This document shows positions 35,991 to 46,250 of a stretch of 64,000 nucleotides of DNA, piece after piece. The position numbers and the translations under genes are program-made. The DNA lies in the NCBI RefSeq assembly GCF_030272615.1, contig NC_081410.1:123373640-123437639 (forward strand), written 5' to 3'. The stretch's first letter is position 1. Every line of letters begins with the position of its first letter. The notes under the pieces are model-generated. The model was not told where the DNA came from and made no database searches. It saw only the letters and a list, made by a program, of their open reading frames with translations. This DNA is from Cryptomeria japonica (lineage: Eukaryota; Streptophyta; Pinopsida; Cupressales; Cupressaceae).

Positions 35991-37630
35991 TGTAATGAAG
36001 GAATTTACATGGGATGAAATTAACAAAGATAAATTTTCATTAGGAGCAAGGAAGACTCCAAGGCTAGATGGGTTAAGGCATTTACTTAAGATGAAATTAA
36101 CAAACCCATATTTTCATTGAGGCAAGGAAGACTCTAGGGCTAAATGAGTTTTAGGAAAAAATATTTATGCCAATTTTGGACATTAATATTTAATATCATT
36201 TCCTTTCTCTTTTATTCATTCATAAAAATATATTTTTTAGTCTATTTTGAATTTTAATTATTCGAATTAGCATAAAAATATATTCCAATCCAAAATCAAC
36301 AAGTTAAAAATAAAATAAATTAAAATTAAAATAAATATGTACCCAAATTCCTTGCTTTGTCCTTAATTTTTCATCATTTTGGTATGTTCAATTGCTCAAT
36401 TTGATAGCATGTACTTGTGATGCAGGAGCATCCCCGGTTCTTGGTAATCTTGCATCAACCAAAAACATTTCTTTTCCCATTTATTTTATGTTTTGCAGTT
36501 TCAACATTTATTTATGCATTTTCTTGCTTTTGCTCACTAGACCTTGCAAAGCTAGATTTTGCTTGAGAAAATGATTATCTTCCTTGTTCCTAAACTATGG
36601 AGCATTTGGATCATTTTTTGGCAAGTTACCGACAGGGATAACTTTAACAAACCACCTCAAGGCAAAAGTGTAAAATCTTGGCGAATCAGAAATTATTTTT
36701 GGGGGGAAATTTTTATATTGATGGCGAAATTTTTTTTCAAAATAGGAAAAAAAATTATTTTGTATTGGCGATTTTTTCTAGGGTACGAAAATTTAATAAA
36801 ATTATGGCGAATAATACCTTGTTCTATGGGGAAAATATATATTTTAGGAGGCAAATATTTTTCGTTTAAAGGAACAAATATATAATTGTATGGGCAAAAA
36901 ATTTTACTCCGAAGGAAAAATTATTTAAGTGTATTGGTGATTTTTATCCACCGCTTCAAAATTATTTAATTTTTTTGACTAATATTTTGTTATTTATGGA
37001 AAAATATATATTTTATTGGCGATTTCATGAATTCATTGTCATTAATAGACAAGGCACACCACATCACATTGAGTCCAGACTCTTCACAATGTATCGATGA
37101 GCGTGACCTCTTTGACACGTGAAGGGTGGCACATACCTAAAATACATCAATGATTTTAAACCGTTTGATGATCGTAGATCAATGGCTGAAGTTTTATTTC
37201 GTCCCAAATTTTTGAAGAGAACATAGTTCACCAAAAAGTGCCCAGAATGGAATTGGATTCAATAGACACATATCAAATGTCACTATCGATAATGTTGGTC
37301 ATTTAATATATGTCTAGTCACTAACTGCAATCCACTCTATCTCCATGACTTCCAATGTGGTACTTGGTACAAGTTTATAATTGTTTCCAATTTCGCACAC
37401 TAGTGCATTTATGGGAAAGATTTGCAGAGATATACAAAAGATTTAAAAAAATTTAAAGGGATTAATACAGTTAGAGAATAAATTATTAAAATCAAGAGCT
37501 TTAGATATTTATATACGATCTTTGCTTCTTTCATCTTCAATTAGCGTTTGGTAGATAAATCGTTTAAATTTTGGCTCTGGTTTTGGTCTATACGCTCAGA
37601 TTGTTTAATTTGGTATTCTGATTTCTCAAT
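35991..37630 (+). other. AT-rich DNA, no gene seen
   Basis: Nothing coding is convincing. 36690-37030 shows a loose pattern of ggcga followed by poly-T words. 37140-37340 has a weak likeness to the tandem units at 63207-63730 (gatcaatggctgaag). Confidence 0.35.
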
Positions 37631-38053
37631 ATGGACACTCCTATCCGCTTGAGAAGCATTTTTGCAGAGGACCAAAGGGCATTTTTGGGCTCCGTTAGAG
37701 ACCCAACCCTCTAATCAGTCTGTAAGGAGGTTGGGATGTTCACTAATGAGGTTGTGAGGATGGTGTTGGGCAGAGACTTTCTACGTAATAAAAATAGATA
37801 CCATGTTAACACAAACGTTACATCCTGGTTCTTAGTGTCTCTTCTAGACCTTAGAGGAGACAAGGTGGATATGTTGATGTTGATAAGGAAGGTGTTTAAA
37901 TAAGACTTCCTTAGAGATGATGTTACTATTGTCATCTTTGCAGAAGTAGGGGTGGGGATCCCTTGGGCGAATGAATTAACCAAGCTTCTCCTCCCTGACC
38001 AAACAGTGCTAGTGCCTAGGCAATCGTTTCTTTTGAACTTGAATGCAGAGTAG
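37631..38053 (+). pseudogene. Decayed reading frame of unknown origin
   Basis: A frame of 141 codons starts MDTPIRLRSIFAEDQRAF and has TAA codons at 37712 and about 37901. Its composition between the stops looks coding (EVVRMVLGRDFLRNKNRYHV, WFLVSLLDLRGDKVDMLMLI, VPRQSFLLNL). Similar-looking peptide continues past the TAG at 38051 (KWAQIGRDFLWKWFL). I recognise no domain. It may be a scrap of a host gene or of a non-LTR element. Confidence 0.4.
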
Positions 38054-38534
38054 TTGACGCATCATAGGAAATGGGCACAGATTGGTAGGGACTTTCTCTG
38101 GAAATGGTTCCTCCTAGACGACTTTCCAAACTATTGTTGGCTTGAAGAATTCTCACAACTTATAATGTCTGAAGAATTCTACATGGAGGAAGGGTGAAAT
38201 TCTTAGGGTAAACCATGAATGTGTCCACTTCTTGTGCCTTAGCTCCAACCCCCTAGTAGTTTTGTTTTTTTGGCTATTTCCTCATAACCTCACAGGCTCA
38301 CTCATTTTGGCCTAATTTTTTTTGAGGGACTCAGACATGTAAAAATTATAAATTTGCGAAACATATATATTAATGATAATTTTGCAAATTCTAGTTCATT
38401 TAAGTTTGCCTCTTATGGATATAAAAATGCTTTTGTATTTCATTTTATTATTTTTGGTTGCCATCATGTCATGGTAGGATACTTAGAATAATCATTATGT
38501 TTTAAAATAGCTTAAATAGTTATTCATTTGTGTG
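38054..38534 (+). other. Short intergenic stretch
   Basis: Beyond the peptide remnant noted above, AT-rich DNA leads to a tgtgtgtg run that supplied the target duplication of the solo LTR. No gene is seen. Confidence 0.4.
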
Positions 38535-40191
38535 TGTGTAGGGGAAAAAGCGAGACTAGGTTAACATGCCCTAATCCTACCTTTTGACACACATTACGGA
38601 ATATGAAAGAGCCTAGAGGTATCACACAATTGGCTACTTCTTTTTGTGAAAGAGAGAGCCACGGGCTACCTATTAGGATTTCTATTCCTTTGTTGTAATT
38701 GAAAGATAAAATGATACAAGTTCAAGTCCTAATCCCAAAATGCATGTATAAACTAATAACAAGATTGCAGAATTGAGATTAAACAATGAACAGCTGTAAA
38801 CACAAGGATAAAACAAGAATGCAGATGCATACCTGGAGTCAAAATCTGATTGAAAATGTTTGGGACAGGGGTGGGGGCGCCACTGTCCTGATACTGTGCT
38901 GAAAACTGCACCTGAAACTGCTGTCTTGCACTCTAGAAACTGTCGAAAATGTTGTCTGTCAGGAGGACCAGGGCGCCCAGCGCCTCTGTCCCAGGAACCA
39001 AGGTGCCCAACGCCCCTGTCCTGGTAGGACTAGGGTGCCCCACACCCCTGTCCAGGTCTTTTGCTCTGCAATTTGGTGTGGAGTGTTGTCTCGACCTACT
39101 TTTCCCGGATCTGTAACCTGCGGCATCGTCCGAGTCCCGAAACCTGCACTTATATTTGAAAAGGGTGTGGGCAGCTATATAGGGTTTTGCCTTAGTCAAA
39201 CCCCCACTTCGGTGATTTCCACCTCCACGAATAGCCAAGTTGTATTGTAAAATGTATTGTGTGTGCAGACCTTGTGTGTGTGCAAGATCCTAAAATGCAA
39301 GCAAGCAAACTAGAGCAACCTAGAAAGTAAACCCTAATTGCTCATAAATGATGATGTAAATGCTCTAAATTGAGATACAAAGTGATCTAAAGCATGAATA
39401 AGTGATGTATTGAAGCTTATGCAAAGACATGAAAACAACATGAAATCATACCCAACCCCAAGGGAGAGGTACAAGCCAATCTTCAGTCGGTAATCTCCTA
39501 TTGTTCTTCAATGCCTTCCAAGCCCTAAATGGATGAGTGAAATTGATAAATGCTTGATAGAGGGATGTTGAATGTTGTTGAAGTCTTCAAAGATCTGCTC
39601 TTTCGTTGCATATGAGGTTCCTGAAAATAAAATTTGGATCCTTTCAAATGAAGAAAGAGAGCTCGTATGTATGAAACCCTAGGTCTTAATTTCATCTTTT
39701 GGCTGACCTAGAGATTGAATCTCCTACCAATTTCTTGGGGTTAAGCTTTATTTTATGATTGGATTGTGCTCCTAAAATTTTGAGAAAAATGTCCGGGACC
39801 ATGTGCACTCCAGGCGCCCTAGTCCTGACAACTTTTCACCAAATTTTCAGGACCGTCGGATATGATGATTTTAGAGAGAATCCCAAAGTTACAGGTGATT
39901 TCGAGATGTTTTGACCCCCGAAACCAAGCCCCCAAGTTCAAAATAGGACTTAATTAGGGTTTTTGATTGAATGATGTATTGGAGGAATAAAATGAAAAGG
40001 GCACATTTTAATGAAAGGGCCCAACTTTATGATGTGGAGAACGATGAAATAGGACCTTAGACCTAATTAATTTGATTAATTAAGTGCTGAAGGAGAAATG
40101 CAATGCAAGATGTAAAATGCACCAAGGTGGGTGCTAAACTAGGTGTGAAATTGTACCACCCTAGCAAGTGCGTACAATTTATGACGCTACA
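38535..40191 (-). mobile_element. Solo LTR of the B/E Tat family, 1657 bp
   Basis: A full-length LTR on the minus strand, starting TGTAGCGTCATAAATTG and ending CCCCTACACA. It is homologous to the four LTRs of B and E. It is flanked by GTGTG at 38530-38534 and 40192-40196, so it inserted as an element and lost its interior by LTR-LTR recombination. The GC-rich minisatellite (about 38965-39055) has about three units. Confidence 0.92.
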
Positions 40192-41028
40192 GTGTGGATA
40201 TAAGATTTAATTTTCACCATAAAAAAATTGCATGTCTATTCTAATTTCTTCTCTAAAGTTAAAGAACAAACTCAGTGTCACTTTTGAGACGACCTTTTCT
40301 AAAAGATATTTGAAGTCCTTGACAAAGAAGTATTTGAAAAAATATAATGTCAGGGATTGGCTGCAAGTGATAGCATCCAATAAGGATCACAATGTCTATG
40401 AACTACATTTTTTTTTGTGTATGAGCTATGTTATTTCAATATTTTGTTAAACAATGGAAATAAATTTAATATTGTGATCTTTTTTATGTAGTGTTTCTTC
40501 CTCTATATTTAATATATATAAAAAAAATCCAGTTCATTCCATTAATTATTTGTACATTAATTATCATTGATTATAATTTTATAAATAAATAAAAAAGATG
40601 TTTATCTCATGAAAACAAGTGAATTAAAAGTCCAACTTACTTCTTGTAATTTTTTTTGCATAATTTCAATATAAAAAAAGTCCAACTAACTAGATACGTG
40701 TACATTGAACACCAACACGAAACAATTAACAAAAGCTATGGCCAATGCGATGATGAAGCATCAAGTGACGTGGCGTTTGGGTGGCCAAAATCCTATGTAT
40801 AATGGGACTTATGGGAACTGACAACGGATATGTAGTGATATTGCCTTATGGACCTATGGTACACACATCACTGTCATGAAAGTGAATGGTTAACATTTTG
40901 CCTTTATGTGACTTTAATGCCGACTTGTGTGTATGAATTATGCAGTTGAACTAGTGCATGCAGAGGAATGATGGTAGAGTTTGTGATTAATACCGACGAC
41001 TGTCACCGTTGGATGTCAAAAAAAAGAA
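40192..41028 (+). other. AT-rich DNA, no gene seen
   Basis: Short reading frames (for example 40232-40450) have no recognisable features. 40780-40870 weakly recalls the gggac and tgacaac words of the tandem units near 63480. Confidence 0.35.
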
Positions 41029-41853
41029 TTGAATGAGAGGTGTTTAAATCTTGGGTGGATTGGAAGTCTTAGTATCATACTATTTGTACTTACAATATTT
41101 GCCAGTGTTATGGGTTTCTTAAGCAGCATGGAAGCCAATTTATCCTTCCATACTAATAAGAAATTAGTCCCATTTCTCAAAGGATTTACAGACAGGAGGC
41201 TAAAAGGTTTGTTCTTGTTTAAGGATGAGTAGTTGTACAAGAGTGTAAAAATAATGTTGGGAGAGGAAATTGTCCACGTAGGTCATCACTACAGGACAAA
41301 CATGGAGGCATATTCATTGATTATCGCTCGGGGTTTCCAATTTGAGGACGAGGTGAACAAGGTAAAAAATGCCCTAAGAGTTATAATTGATGGGCACTAC
41401 CTATTAAATCTGGATAGTGTGTGTGCTCGTGTGGTCCCGAAGGTGGGCATTGTTCTTGAGGCAAGGGTGGCTGGTTCGGTGGTGCCACTATCACTAATTT
41501 GATGGGTTGATGATGATTTGAAGGCAAGATGCAAAGCTCTTGCTTGGCACAGGTGGAAGGCCTTCAAATTGTTTGCAAGGTTGATGCAGTGTGATGAGGT
41601 TTTAATGGTCCTTCAAGAAGTGGCATGTGCAGAGGTGGATCGAGAGTTGCGACTGAGACCCAAGACTACCCAAGCAATGAAGTGGCTCTCAGAATTCTAT
41701 TATGACCCGAAGTACAAGCCATTTATGGGTTACTCTATTTGTATCTTTTTGTTCCATGTTTGTTTTCTCCCCAGACCCAACTTTGTATGTATAAGGGATG
41801 TCCACTACAAATTTTGGTATGCCGAATTGGAATTATGGGGTTTTTGCATGTAG
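41029..41853 (+). pseudogene. Decayed reading frame of unknown function, about 275 codons
   Basis: One frame runs through TAG at 41230 and TGA at 41500. The N-terminus has a likely membrane-spanning segment (SLSIILFVLTIFASVMGFL). The middle and end are amphipathic and look coding (LYKSVKIMLGEEIVHVGHHY, VVPKVGIVLEARVAGSVVPL, WHRWKAFKLFARLMQCDEVL, TTQAMKWLSEFYYDPKYKPF). A polyA-signal-like aataaa lies near 41985. I do not recognise a family. It could be a processed or decayed host gene. Confidence 0.45.
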
Positions 41854-42078
41854 CAGGGTTTTATTTTTTGTTGGGAATGGTGGTTTTGGCCCTTGGGGGT
41901 GTTTTTGTGGTGGCAGAACTCTGGTTGTTTTACTATACCACCTATACCTGCATATTTGTAATATTTTATTTTCAAGTAATACAATAAAAAAATTATCGAT
42001 AAAAAAAACAAAATTTCATGCAAGTTTTGACATTACATATTTAAATTGTATATTTAATTCATTATAAATTTATATACA

Positions 42079-42363
42079 ATTGTCGGTTGGATGAGCACAG
42101 ATCAACGACGTGAGGTGTATTTCCGGCCGAATGTGGGTATAGTAAACATTTTTTGCAAACTTCTAACAGAAGACTTCCATAAATGATAAATATTTAATTA
42201 AGTGAAGTTAAATTCTAAATTTGCAATTGTATAATATATACTTAATTAAATTTAATAAGCTCTATTTCAACAAAAATTGAAAAGGATTAAAAAGTCTTCT
42301 AAACCATTCTCAAAAATTGACTCATGTCTATTGACATGGCCAAAAAATGGCAAAAGTCCCAGG
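42079..42363 (+). repeat. Tandem unit left of F2
   Basis: From tgtcggttggatgagcacag to aatggcaaaagtcccagg. It matches 63207-63482 and 63483-63730 on the other side of F2. The last five bases, ccagg, form the left target duplication of F2. Confidence 0.75.
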
Positions 42364-43554
42364 TGTTACTACTTACTAAGGTTGCCATTAGTCTTATGTT
42401 CAAAGTTATTCTATATACTCTAGTCAGTTACCTCTACTGAAATATTCAGTCGGTATGCACAGTCCAGTCGGTTATAGAAGAAAGTAGTCACAGAGCCCAG
42501 TATGCACCGAGTTGTCTACTGAGTATCATTCCATGTTTACCGAGCAGCAAAGATGACACACCGAGTTGATATACATCGAGTGAAACGTGTTACCACATTC
42601 ATTGAACCTAGACATACATATGGAAACGTGTTACAAGATCAAGGAACATAGAACCATTATCACATTGGAAATTGCACTTAAAGATTGTGTATGATTTCGA
42701 GGTCATCTAAACAATGAAATATTTTGCATGGTTATTCATTCAATAAAACATGTTTGTAAGATTGAAGCAATGAATGGATCATCGACATAAGAGATCTATT
42801 TATACAACATGGATTGAGATCAGAAAGACACATGTAGTATGACAGAAAGGAAGATATAGAAATATATGGAGCAAGACATGTGAAAGCACTAAGTGTTATG
42901 ACTGTTATAGAGACACAGAGGTCACCGAGAAGATTTTCAGAGAACAGTCAAAGAACAGAGTAAACAAAATGGTTTACTGAGTTACTATATGGGTTACCGA
43001 GGTATGCTATAAGCAAGGTAATCTTATTTGAGCACATAGAATCTGCTATAACATTTCAGATGTAAAGTTGCAGATATTTGTAGTGATTTTATTGTAATAT
43101 TTTGAAACTATAAGAGAAACCTTTAACAGGGTAAAAGACTCTAACTAAGTCTATAAATTGTAATGCCTCTAACCAAGTGCAACATTTAGATTAAGTGTTG
43201 TTAAATCCTTTAGCAAGGTAGATCTAATAGATCTTGATACTCCTAATAGAGTAAGATATCAGAAATAGCTAAACATGTAGCTCTAACCGAGCACCCTTTA
43301 TTATTGTAGTAGTGAAGTTGTGGGTGCCATCCCCACCACAGTTTTTCTCTCTAACCAAGAGTTTCTACATAGCCAAAATATAAGTGTTATGAAGTGAATC
43401 ATGTATGATTGTTATTTATTTGGTTTAGCATTATATTATGTTACTACACTATTCAGTTTATGCTTAACAATAAAGTTATTGTTGAAGAAATGTTTTGAAG
43501 TATCGATTCACCCCTCCCCTCTTAGTACATTAGCTTTCCATATTGGGCCTAACA
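42364..43554 (+). repeat. 5' LTR of F2, 1191 bp
   Basis: Starts TGTTACTACTTACTAAGG and ends GGGCCTAACA. It is homologous to 62031-63206 and to both F1 LTRs. Many ACCGAG words are present. A possible TATA (ctatttataca) lies near 42795. Confidence 0.93.
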
Positions 43555-43556
43555 AT

Positions 43557-43568
43557 TGGTATCAGAGC
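43557..43568 (+). other. Initiator-Met primer-binding site of F2
   Basis: TGGTATCAGAGC, an exact classical site, two bases after the 5' LTR. Confidence 0.94.
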
Positions 43569-43616
43569 TTCAATCTTGGAAAAGGGTTTAACTGCCTAAA
43601 GAGAAAGATCTTATCA

Positions 43617-44453
43617 ATGGAAGGCTATAAACAATCTCGGAGGATTGTGTATCTGCAAGAAGAGTTGGATCATGCTAATCAAGTGATTGTAGACATGCAA
43701 AGGCAAATGCAAAAATCTCTGAAAGTGAGAAGAAGATTATCTGATGATTTGCAGGACTCTCAAGAGTTAGTGGAACAAATTGAGACATCATCTGAGAACA
43801 ATATGTCTGAAGAGACTGAAGAAATGATTGAAGTATTGAGAGAAAAGAACAAAGCACTAGCTGATCAACTAAAAGCAATGAAAAGAGAACATGAGCATTT
43901 CAGCACACAGATGACTCAAAGTCTTGATGCATTGAGGACAACCAAGGATAAAGTAAGAGATCTAGAAAGAGAGAAACAACAATTTGAAGCCTTAGTATCT
44001 GAAAAGAATGATGAAATCATAAGATTGACTGGGATTCAACAAAATCTATCAGATCAACTAGGTTATGCACATCATGAAGCAAATCTGAAAGATGATGAGA
44101 ATCAAGCATTGAAACTTGAAGTATCAAGGTTGACCAATGAACTTGAAAAAAAGAAGAAATCCAAAGAAACACTAAAGAAGAGTTATGAAGCATCAAAGAT
44201 GTTGGATGAGCAACTGAATACAAGACGACCCAACAAAGATGCAAGACTCGGTTACAAAGGAAAAGACTCTACCGAGAAGGGAATTCATACTACCGAGAGA
44301 GGAGAATCATCAAAGCTAGCTGGAATCAAGAAGAACATCAAAAGAAAGAATCCTATTTGCAACTACTGTGGGAATCAAGGTCACACTGCCAACATGTGCC
44401 AAATCAGGAAAGGTAAGCAATTGAATGTCACTAAGTCTAATGGTTATTGTTAC
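43617..44453 (+). pseudogene. F2 gene 1, first part: coiled coil and first zinc knuckle
   Basis: An open frame from MEGYKQSRRIVYLQEELDHA through about 230 residues of heptad-rich coiled coil, then a basic linker and an intact zinc knuckle CNYCGNQGHTANMC. Unlike F1 this part has no stop. I chose the ATG at 43617 because it is the first in-frame Met after the PBS and matches F1; the open frame upstream is LTR sequence. Element E interrupts it in the codons for the second knuckle (NGYCY). The frame is regained exactly at 57215 after the duplicated gttac. Confidence 0.88.
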
Positions 44454-46079
44454 TGTAGCATCGTAAATTGTATGCACTTGCTAGGGTGGTACAATTTCAC
44501 ACCTAGTTTAGCACCCGCCTTGGTGCATTTTACATTTTGCATTGCATTTCTCCTTTAGCACTTAATTAATCAAATTAATTAGGTCTAAGGTCCTATTTCA
44601 CCATTCTCCACATCATAAAGTTGGGCCCTTTCGTTAAAGTGTGCCCTTTTCATTTTATTCCTCCAATACATCATTCAATCAAAAACCCTAATTAAGTCCT
44701 ATTTTGAACTTGGGGGCTTTGTTTCGGGGGTCAAAACATCTCGAAATCACCTATAACTTTGGGATTCTCTCTAAAATCATCATATCCGACGGCCCTGAAA
44801 ATTTGGTGAAAAGTTGTTGGGACCGTGGCGCCCGGAGTGCACATGGTTCCGGACATTTTTCCCAAAATTTTAGGAGCACAATCCAATCATAAAATAAAGC
44901 TTAACCCCAAGAAATTGGCAGGAAATTCAATCTCTAGGTCGGCCAAAAGATGAAATTATGATCTAGGGTTTCATACATAAGAGCTCTCTTTCTTCATTTG
45001 AAGGGATCTGATTTTTGTTTTCAGGAACCTCATATGTAGTGAAAGAGCAGATCTTTGAAGACTTCAACAACATTCAACATCCCTCTATCAAGCATTTATC
45101 AATTTCACTCATCCATTTAGGGCTTGGAAGACATTGAAGAACAATAGGAGATTACCGACTGAAGATTGGCTTGTACCCCTCCCTTGGGGGTTGGGTATGA
45201 TTTCATGTTGTTTTCATGTCTTTGCATAAGCTTCAATATATCATTTATTCATGCTTTAGATCACTTTGCATCTTGATTTAGAGCATTTACATTGTCATTT
45301 ACAAGCAATTAGGGTTTACTTTCTAGGTTGCTCTAGTTTGCTTACTTGCATTTTAGGATCTTGCACACACACAAGGTCTGCACACACAATACATTTTACA
45401 ATACAACTTGGCTATTCGTGGAGGTGGAAATCACCGAAGCGAGGGTTTGACTAAGGAAAAACCCTATATAGCTGCCCACACCCTTTTCAAATATAAGTAC
45501 AGGTTTCGGGACTCGGACGATGCCGCAGGTTACAGATCCGGGAAAAGTAGGTCGAGACAACACTCCACACCAAATTGTAGAGCAAAAGACCTGGACAGGG
45601 GCATTGGGTGCCCTGGTCCCTGGGACAGAGGCGCTGGGCGCCCTGGTCCTCCTGATAGACAACATTTTCGACATTTTCCAGAGTGCAAGACAGCAATTTC
45701 AAGTGCAGTTTCCGGCACAGTGTCAGGACAGTGGCGCTCGCGCCCCCGTCCTGAACATTTTCAATCAGATTTTGACTCCGGGTACGCATCTATATTCTTG
45801 TTTTGTCCTTGTGTTTACAGCTGTTCATTGTTTAATCTCAATTCTGCAATCTTGTTATTAGCTCATACATGCATTTTGGGATTAGGACTTGAACTTGTAT
45901 CATTTTATCTTTCAATTACAACAAAAGAATAGAGATCCTAATACGTAGCCTGTGGCTCTCTCTTTCACAAAAAGAAGTAGCCAATTGTGTGATACCTCTA
46001 GGCTCTTTTGTATTCCGTAATGTGTGTCAAAAGGTAGGATTAGGGCATGTTAACCTAGTCTCGCTTTTTCCCCTACACA
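44454..46079 (+). repeat. 5' LTR of E, 1626 bp
   Basis: Starts TGTAGCATCGTAAATTG and ends CCCCTACACA. It is homologous to 55555-57212, the B LTRs and the solo LTR. The GC-rich minisatellite near 45595-45655 has about two units. The TATA position reads catacataag near 44970, weaker than in B. Confidence 0.95.
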
Positions 46080-46082
46080 TTT

Positions 46083-46099
46083 TGGTGAACTCGACGTGA
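46083..46099 (+). other. Primer-binding site of E
   Basis: TGGTGAACTCGACGTGA starts four bases after the LTR. It is shared with A and B, with one or two changes. The primer tRNA is not identified. Confidence 0.75.
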
Positions 46100-46250
46100 A
46101 TCTATCATTGCTTCCTCTTGCATTGCATTTGTTAGATCTAGATCTAGATTTAGTGTGTTTTCATTTCATTTTCATTAAAAAGAAAAAAAAAAAGAGAGAG
46201 TGTGTTTCTTTGCATTGTGTTTTTAAATTTTATGCAACCTTTATTTCAAA

